NCBI RefSeq assembly: GCF_003946305.1
Contig: NZ_RHNS01000007.1
Coordinates: 62,001-126,000, forward strand
From: Lacticaseibacillus porcinae
Lineage (GTDB): Bacteria; Bacillota; Bacilli; Lactobacillales; Lactobacillaceae
Direction: 5' to 3'
DNA: 64,000 nucleotides
Of the stretch, positions 7,035-13,475 are shown piece after piece; position 1 is the first letter of the stretch; each line of letters begins with the position of its first letter. The translations under genes were made by a program, and so were the position numbers. The notes beneath the pieces were generated by a model, which had not been told where the DNA came from, ran no database searches, and worked only from the letters and a program-made list of their open reading frames with translations.

Positions 7035-9353
7035 ATGTCTGAAAAATTATCTGGATTATCGCCAGCGCAAGTCGCTAAGCGTAAACCCAATACCGCGCAA
7101 AAGCCTTTATCCGCCAGCGTTTCGACCATCATTGCCCAAAACACGCTGACGTTATTCAACTTGGTCAACGTCGCCCTTGGCGCATTGATCTTCACCACAG
7201 GCTCATATAAAAACCTCCTATTCTTAGGTGTGGCGATCATTAACACTGCGATCGGCACCTTCCAAGAACTCCGCGCCAAGAAAAAAATCGATGCGATGCG
7301 CATTTTAGCCAGTACGCCAGTCACAGTCAGACGCGATGGCGAGGATGTGCAGATCCCCCAAGATGAAATCGTTGAAGGTGATTTGTTATTGCTGCATCGC
7401 GGTGATCAAGTGCCAGTTGATGGCAGTGTCGCGCAAACCGATGGCATTGAAGCAGACGAATCCCCACTCACTGGGGAAAGTGATCCCATCGCTAAAACCG
7501 TTGGCGACCAACTATTATCTGGCAGTTTCATTGTTGCCGGGACTGCTTGTATGACTGTCACGGCAGTTGCTGGGGATACTTTTGCCGCAAAGCTTTCGGC
7601 AGAAGCGAAAAAAGGTGACGACACCAAAAGTCAACTCCTTGCCACCATCAATCGCATCATTAAAGTGTTAACTTACGTGTTGATCCCCTTGGGCATTGCC
7701 TTATTCACGGTATCGTTAGTGCGGCGTGGCAATTACAATCGCGCAGTGTTATCCACTTCTGCGGCTGTCATCGGGATGATCCCTGAAGGCTTGGTGTTAT
7801 TGACCAACGTTGCTTTAGCAGTGTCTGCGCGGAACTTAGCAGTCAAGCGTGTGTTAGTCCGCGCGTTGTCAGCTTTGGAGTCGCTAGCGCGCGTGGATAC
7901 GATTTGTTTAGATAAAACTGGTACCATCACTTCTGGACATTTGAAAGTCGCGCAGATCGTTCCGCTAGCAGACTTTGATGAAGCATCTGTGCAACATGCC
8001 GCCGCGTCGGTGGTATATGCGTTAAATGATGACAATGAAACCGCACTGGCGATCAAAGCAATCGCCGATGATCCCCATTCAGAAATTGCGACAACCATTC
8101 CTTTCTCCAGTGCCCGCAAATATTCTGGTGCGACGTTCAAAGACGGACACAGTGTGATCATGGGGGCGCCAGAATTTGTGTTTCCTGAGGGGTTGCCTGA
8201 AAACATCACCCAACAGATCAATGATTCAGCGACTCACGGCTTGCGCGTCCTCGTTGTGGCGCGCACCACGCAGGCATTGACCACCCCACTAGCTGGCTTG
8301 TCGTTGATGGGGCTGATCTACATTGAAGATGAACTGCGAGAAACCGCCTCAAGCACCTTTGCCTTTTTCAAAAAGCAAGGCGTCGACTTAAAAGTGATCT
8401 CTGGTGATAATCCCGTCACAGTTGCCAACATTGCCAAACGCGCCGGGATGGCGAACACTGAAGCCTATGTCGACATGAGTCAAATCGCTGACGACGCCGA
8501 TTACGAAAACTTAGCGACGACTCACACCGTGTTTGGTCGCGTGACCCCACCACAGAAAAAACATTTGATCCAAGCGTTGCAACATCAAGACCATACCGTG
8601 GCGATGTGTGGCGACGGCGTCAACGACGTGTTAGCGTTGCGGCAATCGGATTGTTCGATCGCCATGGCTAGCGGTGCTGAAGCGGCGAAAAGTATTTCTG
8701 ATTTCGTGTTGCTGGATTCCAACTTCGACGTGTTGTGCAATGTGTTAAACGAAGGCCGCCGCGTCATCAACAATATCGAGCGCGTGGCGTCAATGTATTT
8801 GGTCAAAACTATTTTCTCAGTGATCTTAACGGCGATTTTCGTGTTCTTGCCGCTTGACTACCCGATCACCCCGATCAACTTAACGCCTGTTTCTGCAATT
8901 GCCGTGGCGATTCCGTCGTTCTTGTTGACGTTAGAGCCAAACTTCGATCGCGTCGTCGGTCAGTTCATGCAAAAAGTCATGACCATTGCCGCCCCAGGTG
9001 CCGTTGCGATTGTCTTGTATACGTTGGTATTAACATGGGGAGAATATTGGTTCCACTGGTCATTTGCCGCGACGTCAACAATGGTGGTGCTGATGATCGG
9101 CGTCATCGAGTTACATGTGCTGTTCATCAATGCGCGGCCGTTCAATCGCTATAAATATGCGATGATGATCCTACTTTCCATTGCGTTGTTCGGCGTTTTC
9201 TTCGTCGTCGGCAAGGTGTTCTCGTTAAGCAACTTGTGGCGCTTTGACCGCTTTATCGTTTATGGACCGCTGATTTTGACCAGCTTGCCGGTGTATATGT
9301 TCTTGCAAGAATTCTTAGGGAAGCGAGTACTGGCGAAGATCCATTGGCGATAA
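7035..9353 (+). CDS. cation-transporting P-type ATPase (CtpE-like)
   Basis: 772 residues. P-type ATPase signatures in order: LTGES actuator loop near residue 153, phosphorylation motif DKTGTIT near 292, nucleotide-domain region with KYSG, and hinge GDGVNDVLALR near 526. About two N-terminal, two middle and up to six C-terminal membrane segments. No N-terminal heavy-metal (CxxC) domain, so not a Cu/Zn/Cd pump. The N-terminus (GLSPAQVAKR...SVSTIIAQN) resembles mycobacterial CtpE, a Ca2+ uptake/transport ATPase; ion specificity here is inferred only. AGGAGG lies six bases before the ATG. A strong terminator follows, so it is a single-gene unit. Confidence 0.88.
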   Translation: MSEKLSGLSPAQVAKRKPNTAQKPLSASVSTIIAQNTLTLFNLVNVALGALIFTTGSYKNLLFLGVAIINTAIGTFQELRAKKKIDAMRILASTPVTVRRDGEDVQIPQDEIVEGDLLLLHRGDQVPVDGSVAQTDGIEADESPLTGESDPIAKTVGDQLLSGSFIVAGTACMTVTAVAGDTFAAKLSAEAKKGDDTKSQLLATINRIIKVLTYVLIPLGIALFTVSLVRRGNYNRAVLSTSAAVIGMIPEGLVLLTNVALAVSARNLAVKRVLVRALSALESLARVDTICLDKTGTITSGHLKVAQIVPLADFDEASVQHAAASVVYALNDDNETALAIKAIADDPHSEIATTIPFSSARKYSGATFKDGHSVIMGAPEFVFPEGLPENITQQINDSATHGLRVLVVARTTQALTTPLAGLSLMGLIYIEDELRETASSTFAFFKKQGVDLKVISGDNPVTVANIAKRAGMANTEAYVDMSQIADDADYENLATTHTVFGRVTPPQKKHLIQALQHQDHTVAMCGDGVNDVLALRQSDCSIAMASGAEAAKSISDFVLLDSNFDVLCNVLNEGRRVINNIERVASMYLVKTIFSVILTAIFVFLPLDYPITPINLTPVSAIAVAIPSFLLTLEPNFDRVVGQFMQKVMTIAAPGAVAIVLYTLVLTWGEYWFHWSFAATSTMVVLMIGVIELHVLFINARPFNRYKYAMMILLSIALFGVFFVVGKVFSLSNLWRFDRFIVYGPLILTSLPVYMFLQEFLGKRVLAKIHWR

Positions 9354-9357
9354 ATGC

Positions 9358-9404
9358 AAAAATACTCGCAAACGTCGGTATTCACAGCGTTTGCGAGTAT
9401 TTTT
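9358..9404. terminator. bidirectional terminator between ATPase and usp genes
   Basis: Perfect 17-bp inverted repeat (AAAAATACTCGCAAACG / CGTTTGCGAGTATTTTT) with a 13-nt loop and T tracts on both strands, placed between two convergent genes. Confidence 0.92.
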
Positions 9405-9413
9405 TATTTAGAT

Positions 9414-9863
9414 TTATTTAACTTCAGGATTGGCAACAATCAACACATCACATGGCGCGTTCTCCACGACGAAGCTGGCCACAGAACCGATAAACATCCG
9501 CGAAACCAACTTCTTAGACGAACGACCGATGACGATCAAGCCGGTATTGTAATCTTTCGGCGCATCAACGGCAACCACTGCGCGCGGTGAACCGAAGCGA
9601 ATATGTGGCTTGGCATCGATGCCTTGTTCTTTCAATGGCTTGATCAGATCCTCAAGTTGCGCTTCGGCGGTTTGTTCAGCGTTGTACAACAATTTACCAT
9701 CGACCGTGCCAGTTTGTCCGAAACCTGCAGTGTATTGGCGCGTGTCGATCACATGAATCAGATCCAGCCCCCACTCCCGTTCTTTTGCGACAGTGACCGC
9801 TTTAGCTAAAGCGCGATCTGAAGCTTCAGAGCCATCGATCGCGACGAGTACGCGTTGTGTCAT
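9414..9863 (-). CDS. universal stress protein, UspA family
   Basis: 149 residues. Typical single-domain Usp: starts VLVAIDGSEASDRAL, has DLIHVID strand, and ends with the nucleotide-binding pattern GRSSKKLVSRMFIGSVAS followed by CDVLIV. The pattern indicates an ATP-binding Usp. The ATG at 9863 is preferred over the ATG two codons upstream because GGGAG is eight bases before it. An extended -10 (TGTTACATT) lies upstream near 9880-9888. Confidence 0.9.
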   Translation of the reverse strand: MTQRVLVAIDGSEASDRALAKAVTVAKEREWGLDLIHVIDTRQYTAGFGQTGTVDGKLLYNAEQTAEAQLEDLIKPLKEQGIDAKPHIRFGSPRAVVAVDAPKDYNTGLIVIGRSSKKLVSRMFIGSVASFVVENAPCDVLIVANPEVK

Positions 9864-9869
9864 ATGCAT

Positions 9870-10170
9870 CGCTCCCTTCTGGCTTTAATGTAACACAATT
9901 TGAGGCCTTCGTGCGAGTCAAAGGTTGCGATGTCGTTTAAGAAAATGCATCGGCACAATCTTTGCACACACGCTTCACAATTTCGCCACAACTCGTGGGT
10001 AATATAGGAAACATAGAAATGAGCTACCCCCTTATTTCTACCCCACTTTTTCATTTTCTCTGTTCGGCACCGGTCCCCGCCGGTGTCGATCATCACTCCT
10101 CCAAAGTGATAAATAAACCCCAACCCTTTTTTGACCGCCAAGCCCATGGCGGCCTTTTTTATTAGCAATT
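9870..10170. other. 300-base gap with hairpins and a terminator, no credible gene
   Basis: Contains GGCACCGG/CCGGTGTC and ATCACT/AGTGAT hairpins around 10068-10110 and a terminator-like stem (CCGCCA / TGGCGG, 10135-10152) followed by TTTTTT on the plus strand and preceded by a T-rich stretch for the other strand. Possible ORFs here (for example minus 9860-10168) have implausible composition. Structured RNAs upstream of usp genes (lacto-usp, suggested to be 6S-like) are known in Lactobacillales, but I cannot confirm that motif here. Confidence 0.4.
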
Positions 10171-10213
10171 AAATAACGTTTCATCAGCTTACTAATTATT
10201 AGTGTTTCTCTGA

Positions 10214-10228
10214 TTGACATGATATACT
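10214..10228 (+). promoter_or_regulatory. promoter of the Fst-like toxin mRNA
   Basis: TGATATACT at 10220-10228 is an extended -10 element. The -35 is weak at normal spacing; a TTGACA at 10214-10219 is too close to act as one. Predicted start near 10235, followed at once by a CGGCAGCTGCC palindrome that could fold at the RNA 5' end. Confidence 0.55.
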
Positions 10229-10262
10229 AAGCTCGGCAGCTGCCTCGAAAGGGGGTGTTGTC

Positions 10263-10352
10263 GTGCAATTTGTTGTAGAGGTCTTTATCGGCCCATGTGT
10301 GGTGGGTCTAGTCCTTATACTAGTCGAGCGCTGGCTAAATGATCGGCGATAG
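10263..10352 (+). CDS. Fst-family type I toxin peptide
   Basis: 29 residues from a GTG start with GGGGGTG five bases upstream. The peptide is one hydrophobic helix (VFIGPCVVGLVLILVERWL) with the Fst-family pattern: Pro then VVG, a hydrophobic run, WL, and a short charged end (NDRR). Fst/Ldr-type toxins insert in the membrane and are kept silent by a small antisense RNA. The locus here has every expected part: own promoter, a shared terminator, a convergent antisense promoter and a pair of direct repeats (see neighbouring entries). Too short for automatic gene callers. Cys in the helix is unusual. Confidence 0.8.
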   Translation: MQFVVEVFIGPCVVGLVLILVERWLNDRR

Positions 10353-10403
10353 ACCTAGAGACTGCGTCAAACAGTCACACCGCTAGTCTTCCCCGGCTAT
10401 GCG

Positions 10404-10460
10404 AAAAAAGACCCCCATCTGTTCCAGCAGATGGGGGTTGTGTTGCCGTGCGTTTGTTGT
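10404..10460 (-). ncRNA. antisense antitoxin RNA of the Fst-type locus
   Basis: Predicted leftward transcript of about 57 nt from the promoter at 10467-10495 to the T tract at 10404-10409. It carries the complement of the second direct repeat and the terminator stem, the layout and approximate length of RNA II in the pAD1 par system. Ends are inferred from promoter and terminator positions only. Confidence 0.7.
10411..10438. terminator. shared bidirectional terminator of toxin mRNA and antisense RNA
   Basis: Perfect 11-bp stem ACCCCCATCTG / CAGATGGGGGT with a 6-nt loop; A6 before it (10404-10409) gives a T tract for the leftward RNA. The rightward side has a less regular TTGTGTTG. Confidence 0.85.
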
Positions 10461-10466
10461 ATCTAT

Positions 10467-10495
10467 ATAATAACATTCGCGTGAATTCGTTGCAA
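10467..10495 (-). promoter_or_regulatory. promoter of the antitoxin RNA
   Basis: Minus strand: TTGCAA (10490-10495), 17-base spacer, TATTAT (10467-10472). Strong match with ideal spacing, as expected for the abundant antisense RNA of a type I system. Confidence 0.7.
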
Positions 10496-10564
10496 CTCTC
10501 CGAACAATGATTTTACAGATTAAATTCAAAAAAACAAGCATTGCGCCAGAGAAACGTAAACATA

Positions 10565-10701
10565 AAAAAAGCCGCGCTACACTTAGAAAGTTTACGCGGC
10601 TGATGCATTAAAGTAATCTGACTATCGCCCTTACGCAACAAAAGCAGGCGAGACCTCATTTGTTCCGAAAACACCATGTTGGCCGCATGGTGTTTTTGCA
10701 T
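10565..10701 (-). ncRNA. possible small RNA downstream of the LysR gene
   Basis: A leftward promoter (TTGTCA at 10732-10737, 18-base spacer, TACAAT at 10708-10713) is followed by about 135 nt and a terminator (AGCCGCG / CGCGGCT, 10570-10601, then seven T on the minus strand). The transcript would begin with a perfect 11-bp hairpin (AAAACACCATG / CATGGTGTTTT, 10668-10696), which could instead be the lysR terminator. The open frame inside (from 10701) has no ribosome site and would run past the terminator, so I treat it as noncoding. Role unknown. Confidence 0.45.
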
Positions 10702-10710
10702 GACTTCATT

Positions 10711-10727
10711 GTATCATGTCATGATAC
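10711..10727. promoter_or_regulatory. perfect dyad operator inside a promoter spacer
   Basis: GTATCATG-T-CATGATAC is a perfect 8+1+8 palindrome lying exactly between the -35 and -10 boxes of the small-RNA promoter. A dyad in this position usually binds a repressor. Confidence 0.5.
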
Positions 10728-10741
10728 TCACTGACAAAACT

Positions 10742-11536
10742 TCAACTTCGAACCAGAGTCTCTAACGATTTCAACACCTTTTGCACCCCTGCATCCCCCA
10801 CGCGACTGATCAAATAAAAATGCCGCAAGAAATCTTCACCTAAATCTTCATACGGTAGCTCACCAACTGCACGCTTGGAAATGATCGACTGACCGAAGCC
10901 TGCTTTCAATAATTCTACGATCACCGCATTAGACGCCACCGTCATGGTCTTTGGCGAACTATTTTGCTCGGCTAAGTAACGCCTGGTGTAATAGCCAACG
11001 CCAGAATCTGATTCTCGCACTAACCAAGGTTCCCCTTGTCCGACTTTCACCAGTTGATCGGCTAAATATTCGATTCGTTCGATGCCGCGGGCCGCTAGCG
11101 GCTTTTCGATAAAACCGAGGTCGGCGTCGTGATTGAGGACTGCGGTTTGCACCGCTTGGGAGTTGGCGACATTCACGCCGAAGGCAATGTGTGGGAACTG
11201 GCGGTTCAGTTCAGGCAACAATTGCGGCAACAAATACATCGCAAAACTATGCGACGCAAACAGGCGTAATTGTTGATGCGCTGGGCCGTTGCTTAAATGC
11301 ACTTGCACATCATCCCATGTTGCTAAAATTTCGCAGGCTTTTTCATAAAGCGTATCAGCGGCAGGCGTCAACCCCACTGCCCCGCGGCCATTGCGAATAA
11401 ACAGCGTCGTGTGCAGCTGGGCTTCGAGTTGTTTGATCTGTGCGGATACTGTGGGCTGGGCGATGAACAGCATCCCTGCGGCTTTGGAGAAGCTACGAGT
11501 TTCATACACTAATTTGAAGGTGGCCAGATTATTCAT
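10742..11536 (-). CDS. LysR-family transcriptional regulator (YeiE/CysB-like position)
   Basis: 264 residues, slightly short for LysR proteins (about 290-300), with the shortening at the C-terminus. Winged HTH at residues 1-60: FKLVYETRSFSKAAGMLF, then QPTVSAQIKQLEAQL. The rest is the periplasmic-binding-like effector domain. It is divergent from a YeiH-family transporter; this pairing is common, and LysR regulators next to yeiH (YeiE type) respond to sulfur compounds. It probably controls the transporter through the palindrome at 11576-11596 and represses itself. Effector unknown. Confidence 0.88.
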   Translation of the reverse strand: MNNLATFKLVYETRSFSKAAGMLFIAQPTVSAQIKQLEAQLHTTLFIRNGRGAVGLTPAADTLYEKACEILATWDDVQVHLSNGPAHQQLRLFASHSFAMYLLPQLLPELNRQFPHIAFGVNVANSQAVQTAVLNHDADLGFIEKPLAARGIERIEYLADQLVKVGQGEPWLVRESDSGVGYYTRRYLAEQNSSPKTMTVASNAVIVELLKAGFGQSIISKRAVGELPYEDLGEDFLRHFYLISRVGDAGVQKVLKSLETLVRS

Positions 11537-11575
11537 GAGAATCTCCGATCAGTTTTATTGATAGCTAATATTATC

Positions 11576-11596
11576 GCAATCAATCCCATTGATTGC
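11576..11596. promoter_or_regulatory. likely LysR operator in the lysR-yeiH gap
   Basis: GCAATCAAT, a 3-base CCC spacer, then ATTGATTGC: a perfect 9-bp dyad about 40 bases from the LysR start and upstream of a TATCAT -10 (11607-11612) for the transporter. Position upstream of a promoter lacking a clear -35 is typical for LysR-activated genes. Confidence 0.65.
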
Positions 11597-11643
11597 AAAT
11601 ATCTCGTATCATTAAACTCATCCCATTACATGAAGGAGTTTAT

Positions 11644-12660
11644 ATGGAAACCACCACTACTATGTCAAAAACCCGTGCCATCGCTCCCGGCTTAACGCTA
11701 TCAATCCTCGTGGCGATCATCGCCAAGTTGCTGGGCTTACTGCTACCGCAACTCGGCGGTGCGACCATCGCCATTTTGCTCGGGATCGTCCTTGGTAACG
11801 TCTATTTCAAACAACCAAGTTTAGCGATCGGCACCAAGTTCGCAGAAAGTCGCTTACTTGAATATTCCGTCGTGTTGCTCGGCCTCACCGTCACCTTCCA
11901 AACCATCGGGCAAATGGGTTGGCGCGGCTTGATCTACGTCTGGTGTGAAATGACCATCGTGATCTGCGGGGCTTACTTGCTCGGTCGTCGCCTTGGCTTT
12001 TCCGAAACTGGGTCATTGATGATGGCAGGGGGCAACGCGGTGTGCGGCTCCAGTGCCATCGGTGCCATCGCCCCTGCCATCGGAGCCGATGACGAAGAAA
12101 AAGGTCAGATCATCACCTTAGTCAACTTGCTAGGGACCGTGATGATGTTGACCCTTCCATTCTTAGGCATCGCCGTGTTCGGCAACAATCTCCTCGCCAA
12201 AAGCGCGTTGCTTGGCGGCACCTTGCAATCAGTCGGCCAAGTTGTCGCCGGCGCGAGCTTGCTCAACGCCCAAACCGTGCAATACGCGATGCTGTTTAAA
12301 ATCACTCGCATCATTATGTTAGTGGTGGTCGTCACCGTGTTTGAACGTTTTGCCAAACGTCATCAACCCACAACCACTGCCGCCACTGGGAAAAAGCGCC
12401 TCCCCATTCCTTGGTATGTGCTCGCCTTCTTGATTTTATGTTTGTTGAACTCTTTCGTGAACTTACCAAACTTGTTCAACGCCTCAGCGCACAACGTTTC
12501 CGGCTGGTTTGAAACGACGGCGCTTGCGGCGATCGGCTTGCGATTAAACTTTGCGAAGTTCATGCAACAAGGCAAGAAGTTCTTATTATACGGCTTAGGC
12601 GTCGGTTCAATTCAAATCATCGCGGCCTTAAGCTTGTTGAGCTTACTCCATTTACATTAA
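11644..12660 (+). CDS. YeiH-family (UPF0324) putative sulfur-compound transporter
   Basis: 338 residues with about ten membrane segments. Family hallmarks include GGATIAILLGIVLGN near residue 36, a long conserved MAGGNAVCGSSAIGAIAPAI segment near 125 and LGGTLQSVGQVVAGA near 190. YeiH proteins are usually annotated as putative sulfate/sulfite exporters. The ATG at 11644 has AAGGAG five bases upstream; an upstream in-frame ATG at 11593 lies in the operator region. Single-gene unit ending at a strong terminator. Confidence 0.85.
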   Translation: METTTTMSKTRAIAPGLTLSILVAIIAKLLGLLLPQLGGATIAILLGIVLGNVYFKQPSLAIGTKFAESRLLEYSVVLLGLTVTFQTIGQMGWRGLIYVWCEMTIVICGAYLLGRRLGFSETGSLMMAGGNAVCGSSAIGAIAPAIGADDEEKGQIITLVNLLGTVMMLTLPFLGIAVFGNNLLAKSALLGGTLQSVGQVVAGASLLNAQTVQYAMLFKITRIIMLVVVVTVFERFAKRHQPTTTAATGKKRLPIPWYVLAFLILCLLNSFVNLPNLFNASAHNVSGWFETTALAAIGLRLNFAKFMQQGKKFLLYGLGVGSIQIIAALSLLSLLHLH

Positions 12661-12664
12661 CGAC

Positions 12665-12704
12665 AAATCGCGCGAAACCAAGTCACTCAGGTCTCGCGCG
12701 ATTT
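12665..12704 (+). terminator. terminator of the YeiH-family gene
   Basis: Perfect 11-bp stem AAATCGCGCGA / TCGCGCGATTT followed by TTTTT; four bases after the stop codon. Confidence 0.9.
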
Positions 12705-12743
12705 TTAATTATTGAAAGCTGCTATCATGGCGAGTCAGTCAAC

Positions 12744-12933
12744 AAGCGATTGGGCCGTGGTCGGAAGCTGGTCGGCGCGGCGTGGTGAGATTCTCGTTAG
12801 CGATTTATCGCTTACGAGAACCCGCAGGTGGAGATCCACTTGCGGAACGAGCGCAGCGACTGACGCAAGTTAGCGCCGCCGAGGACCCTCACTTCGCCGC
12901 GCCGACCAGCTGGAGGCCACGGCCCAATCGCTT
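12744..12933 (+). repeat. branched palindromic element, copy C
   Basis: Outer arms 12744-12782 and 12895-12933 (39 bases each) pair over two 17-bp blocks, interrupted by an internal loop (TCGGA opposite GGAGG). Inside are a hairpin with TTCTCGTTAGCGA / TCGCTTACGAGAA around TTTA (12791-12820) and another with GGAGATCCACTT...AAGTTAGCGCC (12830-12876) whose loop contains GAGCGCAGCGA. Conserved blocks shared with copy A in the same order; stem-tip sequences differ but still pair. It fills the gap between two genes and has no credible ORF. Confidence 0.85.
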
Positions 12934-12974
12934 GCCCCCACGAAAAAAGACCAGCCGAGGCTGATCTCCAAAAA

Positions 12975-13322
12975 TTAATAATAACGGCTGCGGTTACCAA
13001 AGTTGAGTTTGGCAACAATGGTGTTGGGATCGGATTCTTGCTCTGGTTGGATCCACAAGCCTAAGCCATCGATCGTTTTCAACACATAGTTGGTCACAGC
13101 GATTTCTTCTTCGGCAGGATCAAGGTTCAACCCACCAGCTTCGCCTGCAGCCATGGCGTCTTCCAGTTGGAAAACGACGGTGTCAGAAAAAGTGGTTTTC
13201 AAATCGTTGTATAAACTTTCAAGTTGCTTGTTGATGTAGGCATTGACTGCAGCAAAGCCAGCAGCGTTCTCTGCTTGCAAGTCGTAGTAACGTGTCACCA
13301 AGTGGTTATTATCAATGACCAT
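12975..13322 (-). CDS. uncharacterised small acidic protein
   Basis: 115 residues, soluble, no recognised family. It has an amphipathic helical first half (AAVNAYINKQLESLYNDLKT) and an acidic middle (LDPAEEEIAV), ending RNRSRYY-like in aromatic residues. AGGAGG is well placed before the ATG. Both neighbours are on the other strand or are repeats, so context gives no hint. Confidence 0.7.
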   Translation of the reverse strand: MVIDNNHLVTRYYDLQAENAAGFAAVNAYINKQLESLYNDLKTTFSDTVVFQLEDAMAAGEAGGLNLDPAEEEIAVTNYVLKTIDGLGLWIQPEQESDPNTIVAKLNFGNRSRYY

Positions 13323-13423
13323 GATGTTTTCCTCCTAAGGATACCGGTATCCCGGTTCGTTCAATCTTATTTTACCCTAAGCATATTCTTTTGAGTATAT
13401 ATTTTCCCCAAAAAATCACTCAA

Positions 13424-13451
13424 TTTGTCAGATTAGAGAACGTGCTATACT
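13424..13451 (+). promoter_or_regulatory. promoter of the oligopeptidase gene
   Basis: TATACT -10 at 13446-13451 with TTTGTC/TTGTCA at 13424-13430 as -35 (15-16 base spacing). An AAGGAG ribosome site follows. Confidence 0.55.
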
Positions 13452-13475
13452 GGTGACAAAAAGGAGTTGTTGACG

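Larger units (their letters stand above)
10251..10461. repeat. direct-repeat pair of the Fst-type locus
   Basis: 10251-10277 (GGGGGTGTTGTCGTGC then AATTTGTTGTA) is repeated at 10433-10461 (GGGGGTTGTGTTGCCGTGC then GTTTGTTGTA). The first copy covers the toxin ribosome site and GTG start. The second is transcribed in the opposite direction as the 5' part of the antisense RNA. In Fst systems such repeats let the antisense RNA pair with the toxin mRNA and block translation. Confidence 0.8.

Noticed and set aside
9860-10168. Minus-strand ORF of 102 codons upstream of usp
   Set aside because: Composition is implausible, it runs through a terminator stem and the usp promoter, and it has no convincing ribosome site.
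10513-10701. Minus-strand 62-codon ORF
   Set aside because: No ribosome site; its start coincides with the predicted RNA start and it runs past a strong terminator.
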